In this document: in pieces, positions 1 through 7,996 of the stretch
Numbering within the stretch: position 1 is the first letter of the stretch
Layout of the letters: each line of letters begins with the position of its first letter
NCBI GenBank assembly: GCA_963850345.1
Contig: CAWKKW010000003.1
Location: 124,001 to 188,000 of the forward strand
DNA length: 64,000 nt
Direction: 5' to 3'
Origin: CAWKKW01 sp963850345
Lineage (GTDB): Bacteria; Acidobacteriota; Terriglobia; Terriglobales; Acidobacteriaceae
The notes under the pieces: model-generated
What the model was told of the DNA's origin: nothing
Database searches by the model: none
The model's input: only the letters and a program-made list of their open reading frames with translations
Made by a program: the position numbers and the translations under genes

Positions 1-188
1 GGTGACTGCATCACGACGTTGAATGCGCCACCGGGCAGGAGGTCGAGCTCCGCCTTGGCAACGCCGTACGGTTTGGGCGCGAACCACTGCCGGAGCAGTT
101 CGGGGGTCGTCCATGCGCGCCAAAGCTGGGCAGGGCTGGCCTTCACGACGCGTTCGAGAACGAGGTCAAGTTCTTCATTGATTTCCAT
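1..188 (-). CDS. AHSA1/SRPBCC domain protein, N-terminal part (cut by window edge)
   Basis: Reading from an ATG at 188 leftwards gives about 62 residues starting MEINEELDLVLERVV and continuing through a WRAWTTPELLRQWFAP stretch, the usual opening of AHSA1/SRPBCC (START-like) proteins that bind hydrophobic ligands. The rest lies outside the window. The start codon overlaps the 3' end of the upstream ArsR-type gene by 14 bases, so the two are translationally linked. ArsR-AHSA1 pairs are common in soil bacteria, where the regulator is thought to control the SRPBCC gene. The ligand cannot be read from the sequence. Confidence 0.75.
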   Translation of the reverse strand, partial: MEINEELDLVLERVVKASPAQLWRAWTTPELLRQWFAPKPYGVAKAELDLLPGGAFNVVMQS

Positions 189-516
189 ATGTCTTTTCCT
201 TTTCGGCGAGAGTTTCGACAAACGCATCGAGTTGGTTCAGACGAATGCTCCAAATCCGTCGCTCCTTCTCGATCCAGGTTTGGGCGGATACTAAGGCACC
301 CGGACGCAGTTCACACGTTCGGACACGCCCCTTTTTGCGAGATACCACGAGCTTGCTGGCCTCGAGCACGCGCAGGTGTTTCATGAAGCTGGGCAGCGCC
401 ATGCGGTGACGCTGCGCCAGATCCCCAACGGTAGCTGGGCCATTCGCGAGCTGCGTGATCACCGCTCGGCGAGTGCTGTCTGCTAACGAATGAAAGACGC
501 GATCAAGGTTAGCCAT
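175..516 (-). CDS. ArsR-family helix-turn-helix transcriptional regulator
   Basis: A 113-residue protein starting MANLDRVFHSLADSTRRAVI, the typical beginning of the ArsR subfamily that sits beside AHSA1 genes. A winged helix-turn-helix covers roughly residues 10-90 (VGDLAQRHRMALPSFMKHL recognition region, then a basic wing KKGRVRTCEL). The longer reading from 552 adds 12 residues with no family support, so I use the ATG at 516. No cysteine pair for arsenic or metal is seen in the recognition helix, so it is probably not a metal sensor. It overlaps the downstream AHSA1 gene by 14 bases and probably autoregulates the pair. Confidence 0.85.
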   Translation of the reverse strand: MANLDRVFHSLADSTRRAVITQLANGPATVGDLAQRHRMALPSFMKHLRVLEASKLVVSRKKGRVRTCELRPGALVSAQTWIEKERRIWSIRLNQLDAFVETLAEKEKTYGNQ

Positions 517-627
517 ATGGCTTACTATTCCCTCACGCTCGCTCTTTGTCAAGATAGTTATCTAGTTGGCTAAGTTTTATAGTCCAAAGCTCCGCGGGAG
601 GATGTTCCAAGAGCGTCGGCGTAATCG

Positions 628-1764
628 TCAGAGGGAGGTCAGGCGGGTCGCTTCCTGCTTGCCCTGGGCGAACCCTGCGCGGGCCGCGGGGATGCGGGTT
701 AGCGGGTCCATCTGATTGCTGCCCATTGCCACTTGGGACTCGGGGTCCGGTGTGATCACTTCGACGCGGCTGCCTTGCTTGCGCAGGTCCTCCACCTGGC
801 CCTCCAAGTCCGTGCCCGGAAATCTGCGCAGGCCTTCGAATTGGCCTTCTGGCAGTGTTCCGCTCCTTCGGCCGAACGGGGCGAGCACCACGACGTTGGC
901 ATAGCCCGAGGCGAGGTCGGCGTTTTCCGCGGAGCGCACGCCTCCGTTGATAAAGCGCGAGCCGTTGATGTTGTGCGTGGGCGCCAGCCCCGGCAGCGCG
1001 GTGCTCGCGGTGACTGCGTCCACGAGTTCGACGCCGGAATTGCGATCGAACGCAGCCAACTCGCCGGTATGCGCATTGACGGCCACCACGATCATCGGCC
1101 TCTCCGGCCATTCGGATTGGGGCAACCTGGCGGCAACCAAGGCGCGGCGCTGTTCCGCCGCCGCGGTCCCTAGGGCCGGATCGCTTTCCAGACCGAACGC
1201 ACCCATGGCACGTTGGAGATCGTCTGCCGAGGTGGCGGCAGCGCCAATGGCTCTCATCCGTTCGAAGACTGTGCCCATGGGCAGGGCTTGCGGGAGCGTT
1301 TGCTTCTGCCCCACTGATTGGCCAGGCGCAGATACAATCGAGGCCAGCAGTTCGGCCGGCGGTCTCCCGCTGCGCACCGCTGCTGCCGCAGTGGCTCCAG
1401 ACGACGTGCCGATCACCAGATCGGCGGCCTCGGTAAGATCGATGCCAGCTTCAGCCAGACCTGCGAGGATACCGATCTGCCACGCATTTCCCGCAGCCCC
1501 GCCGCCACCGAGAACCAGGGCAACATTTTTGGCCAGCGCGAGGTGCGTGATGCGCTTATGCGCAGCGGTCAAGTGAAAACCATGCTTGTGGATGTCGTCC
1601 AGGCAAACACTCACATCCACGCCTTGATACGGTTCGTCGTGGTACAGCTCTATCGTCTTGAAGGCGGCCCAGGGGCCATATTGCCGCGGCAGGTTCTTTC
1701 CCTGCTCATCGAGCGTAAAGCCGAAGACGCGGTCCTGGCCTCTTAGAACGTGCACTCTCGCCAT
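628..1764 (-). CDS. Patatin-like phospholipase with an extra N-terminal domain and an altered catalytic Asp
   Basis: The 378-residue product from the ATG at 1764 (GAGAG upstream) has two parts. Residues 1 to about 75 (MARVHVLRGQDRVFGFTLDE... to AHKRIT) resemble a small stand-alone uncharacterised family of about 75 residues. From about residue 80 comes a patatin domain with a glycine-rich oxyanion motif (GGGGAAGNAWQIG) and the nucleophile elbow GTSSGA. The second dyad residue, normally Asp in DGG/DGA, is Asn here (RFINGGVRSAENADLA, codon AAC), so lipase activity may be reduced or lost. The fusion is in frame with no intervening stop. The gene is divergent from the MarR gene at 1977, and two palindromes lie between them, so MarR control is likely. 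Family membership is firm; activity is not. Confidence 0.82.
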   Translation of the reverse strand: MARVHVLRGQDRVFGFTLDEQGKNLPRQYGPWAAFKTIELYHDEPYQGVDVSVCLDDIHKHGFHLTAAHKRITHLALAKNVALVLGGGGAAGNAWQIGILAGLAEAGIDLTEAADLVIGTSSGATAAAAVRSGRPPAELLASIVSAPGQSVGQKQTLPQALPMGTVFERMRAIGAAATSADDLQRAMGAFGLESDPALGTAAAEQRRALVAARLPQSEWPERPMIVVAVNAHTGELAAFDRNSGVELVDAVTASTALPGLAPTHNINGSRFINGGVRSAENADLASGYANVVVLAPFGRRSGTLPEGQFEGLRRFPGTDLEGQVEDLRKQGSRVEVITPDPESQVAMGSNQMDPLTRIPAARAGFAQGKQEATRLTSL

Positions 1765-1881
1765 AGATAACTCTCGCTTTGCTTTTTCAAGTGTGGATAG
1801 TGACACACAATCGCCGAGTCTGGATTTGGCGGAACGCACAAATCGACACGTGCCCGGAAGAACTTTCGATTCCACTCCCAT

Positions 1882-1902
1882 ATCGTTGGCATCACCAACG
1901 AT
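1882..1902. promoter_or_regulatory. Palindromic operator, copy 1 (probable MarR site)
   Basis: Perfect inverted repeat ATCGTTGG-N5-CCAACGAT in the divergent spacer between the patatin and marR genes. The same GTTGG-N5-CCAA(C/T) core recurs at 1941. Paired palindromes in a divergent marR promoter region are typical binding sites for the adjacent regulator. Confidence 0.65.
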
Positions 1903-1940
1903 GGAGATAATAGACTATCCAGTAGCATCGCCAACATGAA

Positions 1941-1961
1941 ATTGTTGGTACGACCAATCTT
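1941..1961. promoter_or_regulatory. Palindromic operator, copy 2 (probable MarR site)
   Basis: ATTGTTGG-TACGA-CCAATC repeats the architecture of the 1882 site with the same 5-base spacer, 59 bases downstream. It lies just ahead of the marR Shine-Dalgarno (GGGGAAG), as expected for autorepression. A GCCAAC half-site lies close by at about 1930. Confidence 0.6.
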
Positions 1962-1976
1962 TTTTTCGGGGAAGCG

Positions 1977-2456
1977 ATGGACATTACCAGGCACGGGGAC
2001 CAAGCACCTCTGTGGCGCAATCTGGCGTCGAGACTGCTGAATCAGACGGCCATCCTGGTCGGCAGAGTCGTGAACGAAGCCCTCGCTGTGGAGGGAACTC
2101 ATCGCTACCAGCTCGCCGTCCTTGCTACGCTCGATGCGTTCGGCGCCGTCTCGCAGGCCGAACTCTGTCGACGAACGAACATCGACCGCAGCGATATGAA
2201 CGCGGTGGTCAATGCGCTCGAAGAGGAAGGGATCGTCGCGCGCGGTTCCGATCCCGAAGACCGCCGCCAGAATATTGTGGAGATGACCAAAGCGGGCAAG
2301 GCTCGCTTCAAGCGCCTGAAGACTGGCCTCGCAGAGGCGGAGGACCGTGCGTTGGCGCCATTGGCTTCAGCAGACAGGCGGGAGTTGCTGCGTCTGCTTC
2401 GAATACTTCACGACTACCACGCGGCTCCGCCACCTTCCGCAGAAAGCCAGAGTTGA
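1977..2456 (+). CDS. MarR-family transcriptional regulator
   Basis: A 159-residue protein with the MarR winged helix: the recognition region SQAELCRRTNIDRSDMNAVV is followed by the family wing GIVARGSDPEDRRQNIVEMT (the DxRxxxxxLT-type signature) and a C-terminal dimerisation helix. The ATG at 1977 follows GGGGAAGCG. It is divergent from the patatin fusion gene with two palindromes between them, so that gene is the likely target. A decayed second copy of the 3' two thirds of this gene lies at 3603-3913. The effector is unknown; MarR proteins usually sense phenolic or oxidising ligands. Confidence 0.88.
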   Translation: MDITRHGDQAPLWRNLASRLLNQTAILVGRVVNEALAVEGTHRYQLAVLATLDAFGAVSQAELCRRTNIDRSDMNAVVNALEEEGIVARGSDPEDRRQNIVEMTKAGKARFKRLKTGLAEAEDRALAPLASADRRELLRLLRILHDYHAAPPPSAESQS

Positions 2457-2516
2457 AGGCCACCGAATGCTGGCTTCGGAAAAGTTACGCACACGCTCAG
2501 AGATGTCGTTCGGCTG
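2142..2516. repeat. Direct duplication block, copy A
   Basis: This stretch, from GGCGCCGTCTCGCAGG within marR to TCGTTCGGCTG past its stop, recurs at 3603-3977 with high identity and a constant offset of 1461 bases. Differences are scattered substitutions plus one deletion and one compensating insertion in copy B. The block contains the 3' part of marR and about 60 bases of downstream DNA. Confidence 0.9.
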
Positions 2517-2533
2517 GGTTTATGAAACACCGA

Positions 2534-2568
2534 TCTCGCGATTTAGCAGTTCCTGACGAGATGGCGAC
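2534..2568. repeat. 35-base repeat, copy A
   Basis: TCTCGCGATTTAGC... ending GATGGCGAC; the partner at 4203-4237 differs at five positions. It lies 17 bases after duplication block A, while the partner lies about 225 bases after block B. The original duplication therefore probably extended this far, and one copy later gained or lost about 200 bases. Confidence 0.6.
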
Positions 2569-2639
2569 TTCGCGGCACGAATCGCCGTTGCCAAAGACCA
2601 TGTCTGTTTACGGGTCGACACACACGAGTTGCGGAACGG

Positions 2640-3350
2640 CTACTTCGTCTCTGCCAAGGCCGTCTTGAAGCTCGGCGCCGGCTTTTCGTTGAATGCGGTC
2701 AGACACATCCGCGATTGGAACCAGAGGTACCCCGGCGTCGGCCCAAGCTCCTGATAGTGCTCATTGAAGAATGGCTCGACGCTCGCGCCCTCGGGCACCG
2801 GGTTCGGAAAGTTGTGCAGAATCCCCTCGAACACCATTTGCTGATGCGCAATCACACCAGGATCGTGTTCGTTCCAGTAGGCGGCCGCAATACGGTCCGC
2901 GCCGAACTCGATGCTGTACGGCTTGGCTGTCTTCTCCGTGATTCCACGGCACGCCTGGAACCAGTGTCCCAACTCATGCACGATCACCCAGTGATGGACT
3001 CCGACCTCGAACTCCTTCTTCGCAATGGACTCCGTCGCGTTTGGCCCCACCAAGTGATAGAACAGTTGTCTTTCTTCTGGCTTCAGCAAAGACCACGCTG
3101 AAGTCCGCAGGGTGTTCGTCTCAGGCTCGAAATTTCCAAAGGAAGGTACGTCCTCCACGGCCACCGTAGGCACGGCAATCGGACAGGTGAACCCCGCATC
3201 TTTCACCGATTGCACAAACGCGTTACGCAGCGTGGTCATCTGGACGCGCGTCTCTTCTACATTCGCGCTTACCTTCGGTGCCTGCGTCCACCCGGTAAGG
3301 CACACACCAAACCATAAGACTGCTGCTGCCGCAGCATGCTTTTTCCGCAT
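2640..3350 (-). CDS. Secreted HELGH-motif (metallopeptidase-like) protein
   Basis: The ATG at 3350 follows GGAGGAATTG, a strong ribosome site, giving 236 residues. The first 25 or so form a signal peptide (MRKKHAAAAAVLWFGVCL, then a hydrophobic stretch ending near GWTQA). The mature part carries VIVHELGHWFQAC, an HExxH zinc motif, with IEFGADRIAAAYW downstream, where E/D residues could give the third ligand as in gluzincins. I cannot assign a known peptidase family. It is convergent with the marR region and separated from it by about 180 bases. Likely exported to the periplasm. Activity is inferred from the motif only. Confidence 0.65.
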   Translation of the reverse strand: MRKKHAAAAAVLWFGVCLTGWTQAPKVSANVEETRVQMTTLRNAFVQSVKDAGFTCPIAVPTVAVEDVPSFGNFEPETNTLRTSAWSLLKPEERQLFYHLVGPNATESIAKKEFEVGVHHWVIVHELGHWFQACRGITEKTAKPYSIEFGADRIAAAYWNEHDPGVIAHQQMVFEGILHNFPNPVPEGASVEPFFNEHYQELGPTPGYLWFQSRMCLTAFNEKPAPSFKTALAETK

Positions 3351-3602
3351 CAATTCCTCCCCGAGACAGCCGCCTCATCCTAACCGATTGGCAGCGATGT
3401 AACGTCGCGATTTTTGGCGTGTTTCGAAACCGAACGAATTCTTGCAAACAGCAGATTCCAGAATGCGGGCATCCTGAGTCGCGGGAACCGCGCTAGGGCG
3501 AGCGAACACGCTTCGCGCGCTGCCAAGGAACAGGCGGTGGCTGCACGGGCAAAGTTAGCGAACGGGTGCGGACAGCGAACCGCTAAGTCGTCCGGTGAGC
3601 AA

Positions 3603-3913
3603 GGCGCCGTCTCGCAGGCCGAACTCTGTCGGCGAACGAACATCGACCGCAGCGATATGAACGCGGTGGTCTATGCGCTTGAAGAGGAAGGCATTGTCAC
3701 GCGCGGTTCCGATCCCGAAGACCGCCGCCAGATATTGTGGAGATGACAAAAGCGGGGAAGGCTCGCTTCAAGCGCCTGAAGACTGGTCTCGCAGAGGCGG
3801 AGGACCGTGCGTTGGCGCCATTGGCTCCGGCAGACAGGCGAGAGTTGCTGCGTCTGCTTCGGATACTTCACGACTACCACGCGGCTCCGCCACCTTCCGC
3901 AGAAAGCCAATAG
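3603..3913 (+). pseudogene. Decayed partial duplicate of the MarR gene
   Basis: The sequence matches the 3' two thirds of the marR gene at 1977 (same SQAELCRRTNIDRSDMNAVV region). It lacks the 5' third, and a 1-base deletion (CAGATATTG where the intact copy has CAGAATATTG) throws the reading frame, ending it at 3746. After the shift the original frame continues to a TAG at 3911-3913. The flanking DNA 5' of 3603 does not match marR, so the copy is truncated as well as frameshifted. It is probably non-functional. Confidence 0.85.
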
Positions 3914-3977
3914 CGAAAGGCCGCCGAATGCCGGCTTCGAATAAGTTACGCACACACTCAAAGATGACGTTCGGCTG
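3603..3977. repeat. Direct duplication block, copy B
   Basis: Partner of 2142-2516 in the same orientation, offset 1461 bases. It contains the broken marR copy. The start and end offsets are equal because a 1-base deletion in the coding part is balanced by a 1-base insertion near the stop codon. Confidence 0.9.
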
Positions 3978-4385
3978 TGGCGGCGGGGGACGGCGGGTGG
4001 ATAGGAGGCGGCGGCCACTGGAGCTGGTGGGATGGGAGCATTTTCCGGTGAGGGAACGGTCCGTGGAGCTAAAGAAACGTATCAACGACGGATCGCCGTT
4101 GCGGTAGACCAATACCTCGGGGGAAGCTGCTGGCGCCAACAGCAGCACTAGAACTAGAGATGATTTGAGGCCGTCTCCATTATCTGATCTGGAAGGGACG
4201 ACTCTCGCAATCTAGCGGTTGCTGACGGGATGGCGACCTATACGTACTAAAATTCGGGCTCGATGAGTGACTCGGCGATGCCGCGCTTGCTTACGATCTC
4301 AGAACTAAGTCCGTTTATTCAACCCCGCAGCTATAATCGTGACAAGATCTTCTCCAAACGCTTACCTGCTTTGAGGCCCGACCCA
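3914..4385. other. Non-coding stretch after the marR duplicate
   Basis: I see no convincing gene here. It contains the tail of the duplicated block, the 35-base repeat at 4203-4237, and open frames without ribosome sites or family features. The frame entering the next gene is open from 4263, but the first 41 codons have no Shine-Dalgarno and no domain. Confidence 0.5.
4203..4237. repeat. 35-base repeat, copy B
   Basis: TCTCGCAATCTAGC... ending GATGGCGAC, five mismatches to 2534-2568. Confidence 0.6.
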
Positions 4386-5489
4386 ATGTTCTGTCCTCGC
4401 TGCGCATATCAACTGCCTGATGGTGATCGGTTTTGCGCCGGGTGTGGAGTTCCAGTCACCCCTCCTGGTTCAACTCCAAAACTCCTGTTTTGCGTAGAGT
4501 GTGGAACGTCCTACCACACGGCCTGGAAGTTCTGCAACGCGTGCGGAAAGCGCCTGCAGACCGTACCGGCCGAATCTGCACCCATGAGTTTGCCTGCTTT
4601 TTTTGTTCACTCGGCACCAATACCTGGGCCGCATCAGGGAGAGTCGACCGCATTAATTGAACCGCCACGTTCGGCAGACTCTCCGCCGGAGACGACCGGA
4701 CCGGAGGTAGCAGCCGCACCGTTCACTTCAGAGCTAACTTCAGCTCAGGCAGACTCAGAAGAGCCAAAGCCGCCGGCCCTCAACCCGCCGTACGCACGGC
4801 TCGCGTTAATTGCCGTAGCCCTCGCGTTGACCCTCTCTGTCTCGGTTTTCTGCATCGCAGACGATGTCGCGCGGAAACACCTGTATTTTGAACCGTTGAT
4901 CTTGCTCTCCCTGATTGCCGCACTGATGCTGGTACGCCCGATTCGGGCCTCACACGGCGCGCTCAAGCGGATGGGGGAAGGGAACGGTGAGATCGAAATG
5001 TCGCGCAAGAGATTGCGTTCGTATTCAATCCTCTTCGGCGCGGTATTCTCTCTAACTGCCGCCCTCGTTGGATTTCTGATAGGGATCAGCGGTGCGGAGT
5101 CGGAAAAGCTTCTTGCAGACTACGAAAGGTTCAACACCATAGGAGCTCAAATCTCCAAGTTGCGGAATTCGACAGAACTCACGCTACCGGCACAGCTAGC
5201 GATGTATGACAAGCTCTGCGCACCTGTAGAAGAGTTCCAAGAGCTTTCCCTTCGGGTTAAATCCGAGCTCGGACCTTACGACCAAAGGTATCCAGCCGCC
5301 CACACCGCGACTGAGAAGTGGATACAGGGTATGGACCATGCTGTCCGGCGAGCGGAGCTCCTGCAAAAGCAGATTGAGACAGCGAAACTCATTGCGCATG
5401 TAGAGTCTCGCCTACAGTACGACGCTTGGCATACTCAGATGCAACCCATCTTGGACGAAGAGAAGGCTCTTGATGATCTAGGTAACTGA
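4386..5489 (+). CDS. Double zinc-ribbon membrane protein of unknown function
   Basis: Read from the ATG at 4386 (MFCPRCAYQLPDGDRFCAGCG), the product has 367 residues. Two zinc ribbons occupy the first 55 residues (CPRC...CAGC, then CVEC...CNAC). A proline-rich linker follows, then hydrophobic segments around residues 135-155, 165-185 and 212-235, and a soluble, probably helical C-terminal half with no recognised domain. The upstream frame is open to 4263, but starting right at a zinc ribbon is typical and a GAGG lies ahead of 4386. Its 3' end overlaps the convergent membrane gene by 12 bases. Function unknown; such proteins are widespread in acidobacteria. Confidence 0.7.
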   Translation: MFCPRCAYQLPDGDRFCAGCGVPVTPPGSTPKLLFCVECGTSYHTAWKFCNACGKRLQTVPAESAPMSLPAFFVHSAPIPGPHQGESTALIEPPRSADSPPETTGPEVAAAPFTSELTSAQADSEEPKPPALNPPYARLALIAVALALTLSVSVFCIADDVARKHLYFEPLILLSLIAALMLVRPIRASHGALKRMGEGNGEIEMSRKRLRSYSILFGAVFSLTAALVGFLIGISGAESEKLLADYERFNTIGAQISKLRNSTELTLPAQLAMYDKLCAPVEEFQELSLRVKSELGPYDQRYPAAHTATEKWIQGMDHAVRRAELLQKQIETAKLIAHVESRLQYDAWHTQMQPILDEEKALDDLGN

Positions 5490-6086
5490 AAGGACCTTTG
5501 GGTCCGGGTGGATAGCCTTCACCGCCACCTCCCAATCGTGTGTCTTGAAAACATGCTTTACGCGCTTCGACGCGAGGAAATAAAGCAGCCATACCAGCGA
5601 CATGCCTGTGCTGTAAAGGTCGAGCGGAACACTGTCTGGAAATTTCTGGCCGTCGATCGTGATCGCGATCGCCCCCCATATCACGCTGGCGATCATAACC
5701 CCACGCAGAAGACGAAGCATGTCCCAAGTGCGCACAGGTATCAGCATTGTCCCAATCGCAACCTCGACCACGAAGAAGATGATCGAGGGAACGGCCGTGA
5801 GAAGGAGGGTGTGATAATCGGTGGGGTTCTGGAAGGACTCCGGCACGTAGCTCTGAAAGGTCAGGGCGAAGAATATAAGACTCGCAAGCACACTAGCATA
5901 GAGATGCCAATAAAAGAGCAGGAGCCATCCCCCGACTTCACTCCGTCTCTGCTTATAACAAACGATCCATGCAACAATCCCCCCTGGAAAGGCGGGCGTG
6001 TAGGGGGTACTTGTTGAAGAAGAGGCGACGAAAGCGGCCACGAATCCGATCTGCGTCACACAATTCTCCAAGTAGTTGCACGCCAT
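5478..6086 (-). CDS. Multi-pass membrane protein, possibly DUF2569-like
   Basis: About 202 residues from the ATG at 6086, with four or five hydrophobic segments: GGWLLLFYWHLYASVLASLIFF, a segment ending in PSIIFFVVEVAIG, LRGVMIASVIWGAIAITI, and YSTGMSLVWLLYFLAS. The GGWLLLF motif before the first core segment recalls DUF2569 proteins. The start is uncertain: no ribosome site precedes 6086 or the TTG at 6113, and the first 40 residues look unlike the rest, so the true start may be further in. It is convergent with the zinc-ribbon gene and overlaps it by 12 bases. Function unknown. Confidence 0.5.
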   Translation of the reverse strand: MACNYLENCVTQIGFVAAFVASSSTSTPYTPAFPGGIVAWIVCYKQRRSEVGGWLLLFYWHLYASVLASLIFFALTFQSYVPESFQNPTDYHTLLLTAVPSIIFFVVEVAIGTMLIPVRTWDMLRLLRGVMIASVIWGAIAITIDGQKFPDSVPLDLYSTGMSLVWLLYFLASKRVKHVFKTHDWEVAVKAIHPDPKVLSVT

Positions 6087-6390
6087 CGTCGGTTGTTGCC
6101 ACGGCCTTGTCAACCGAGGATAGCCAGCTCTCGACGATTCCGCACAATTTTAGTGTCAAATGCTGATTCAGTCCAATGCGCTCATCGAGAGCCTCGATGG
6201 CGATGAATCCCCATTTAAGCCGTTATGCTGAGCGAAGACGACTTCGCGGTCCCTCAAGGAATTGGCCTTGGCTGCGCTCTGGGCGCGATCACGCGACTGT
6301 GCTGGGGCGTGTTTTTATCCATTTCCACGGGTTGAGGATTTCTGCGGGACGAGTAGGGCACACGCGCTGCTTGGTAGGATGAATCTCATC
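6087..6390. other. Intergenic region upstream of gltX
   Basis: About 300 bases between a leftward membrane gene and gltX. An open frame runs into gltX from 6262 but has no ribosome site and no family match in its first 40 codons. It must contain the gltX promoter, but I see no convincing hexamers or T-box features. Confidence 0.4.
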
Positions 6391-7935
6391 ATGGAAAACC
6401 AGAACACGCGCGAAGACCAGACGACGCGCGTTCGATTCGCGCCCTCGCCTACCGGTCTGCTGCATGTGGGCAATGCCCGTACGGCTCTCTATAACTGGCT
6501 GTTTGCCAGGCACCGCGGCGGCGAGTTTCTGCTGCGCATCGAAGACACGGACGTGGAGCGGAGCGAGGCGCGGCACGAGACGCAGCTGATGGAAGACGTG
6601 CGCTGGATGGGGCTGCGATGGGATGAGGGGCCTGCCTTTGAAGACATAAGCGCGGGCGGGCCGCATGGGCCGTATCGCCAGTCGGAGCGGCTCGACATTT
6701 ACCAGCGGCACACGGAGCAATTGCTGCAAGAGGGTAAGGCGTACCGTTGCTTCTGTACGCCGGAGGAGCTGGAGGCGGAGCGGAAGCTGGCGATCGCGGA
6801 GCATCGTCCGCAGGTGTACTCGGGGCGGTGCCGGGCGATTGCGCCGGAAGAGAGCGAGGCGCGGGCGGCGAAGCAGACCTTCGCGGTTCGGCTGCGGATA
6901 CCGGACCGGCCGCTGCGCTTTCACGATATTGTGCGCGGGGAGGTGGAGTTCGCCGCCGAGACGGTGAGCGATCCGATCCTGGTGCGGTCGGCGATCGGGC
7001 AGTCGGCTGGGGTGCCGGTCTACAACTACGTGGTGACGGTGGACGATGCGCTGATGGAGATCACGCACGTGATTCGCGGCGATGATCACATCTCGAATAC
7101 GCCCAAGCAGGTGGCGATTTACGAGGCGTTCGGGTGGAAGGTGCCGGAGTTCGCGCACCTGTCGACGATTCTCGGAGCGGACCGCGAGCGGCTGTCGAAG
7201 CGGCACGGGGCGACGTCGATTGCGAGCTTTCGCGAGATGGGAATTTTGCCGGAGGCGCTGGTGAACTACCTGGCGCTGCTGGGCTGGGGCGCGGAGGATG
7301 GGAAGACGGAGACGTTCACGCTGGAGGAGTTGAGCCGCGAGTTCAAGCTGGAGCGGGTGACGGCGAGCCCGGCGATCTTTGACTCTGACAAGCTGCACTG
7401 GTTGAACCGGCACTACTTGAAGCTGGCGGATTCAAAGCGAGTGATGGAGTTGGCGTGGCCTTACTTCGCGGGCCTGTTGCCGGAGCGGCAGGGGGCGGCG
7501 ACGAACGTGGTGGCCTGGTTTGAGAAGCTGCTGGGGCTGTTTGTGCCGGCCGTCGATCGGCTGGAGCAATTGCCGGAGAAGGCGCGGTTTCTGTTTGAGC
7601 TGGATGCGGAGGCGATTCGCGGCAACGAGGAGAATGCGGCGCTGCTGAGCACGGAGAGCGCTCAGAAGGTGCTGGAGGCCTTTGGCGAGCGGGTGCTGGC
7701 GGACGAAGAGGCGATCACTCCGGAGCGATTCAAGGCGTGGATGAACGAGGTGAAGGCGGAGACCGGGGTGAAGGGCAAAGAGCTGTTTCACCCGGTGCGG
7801 ATTGTGCTGACGGGATCACATTCTGGGCCCGAGTTTGACAAGCTGATCCCGCTGATCGAAGAGGGCAGCCGCCTGGATTTGCCCGCGCACATTCTGAACG
7901 TGCGCGAGCGCGTGCGGGGATTCCTGGCTGCTTAG
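6391..7935 (+). CDS. gltX: Glutamate--tRNA ligase
   Basis: Class I aminoacyl-tRNA synthetase of 514 residues that charges tRNA-Glu in the cytosol. The HIGH-type motif appears as FAPSPTGLLHVGNARTALYN near residue 15, followed by GGEFLLRIEDTD, and the KMSKS-type loop as RLSKRHGATS near residue 270. The C-terminal third is the helical anticodon-binding region. Start: the ATG at 6391 (MENQNTRED) has TAGGAT about 10 bases ahead; an ATG at 6379 would add four residues, and the family match begins at VRFAPSPTG. Some acidobacterial GluRS are non-discriminating, which the sequence alone does not settle. Confidence 0.95.
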   Translation: MENQNTREDQTTRVRFAPSPTGLLHVGNARTALYNWLFARHRGGEFLLRIEDTDVERSEARHETQLMEDVRWMGLRWDEGPAFEDISAGGPHGPYRQSERLDIYQRHTEQLLQEGKAYRCFCTPEELEAERKLAIAEHRPQVYSGRCRAIAPEESEARAAKQTFAVRLRIPDRPLRFHDIVRGEVEFAAETVSDPILVRSAIGQSAGVPVYNYVVTVDDALMEITHVIRGDDHISNTPKQVAIYEAFGWKVPEFAHLSTILGADRERLSKRHGATSIASFREMGILPEALVNYLALLGWGAEDGKTETFTLEELSREFKLERVTASPAIFDSDKLHWLNRHYLKLADSKRVMELAWPYFAGLLPERQGAATNVVAWFEKLLGLFVPAVDRLEQLPEKARFLFELDAEAIRGNEENAALLSTESAQKVLEAFGERVLADEEAITPERFKAWMNEVKAETGVKGKELFHPVRIVLTGSHSGPEFDKLIPLIEEGSRLDLPAHILNVRERVRGFLAA

Positions 7936-7996
7936 GCGGGCTGGCGGCGGATTGCAGGCCCTTGCCGGCCGGACTCGCAGCTCGGCGGGGCCGACC

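Noticed and set aside
3768..4148. Minus-strand frame starting MLLLAPAASPEVLVYRNGD
   Set aside because: The N terminus looks like a signal peptide, but it has no ribosome site, overlaps the decayed marR copy and is low-complexity; not supported as a gene.
6289..7413. 374-codon open frame on the minus strand
   Set aside because: Antisense to gltX; Arg/Gln/Leu-rich shadow without family features.
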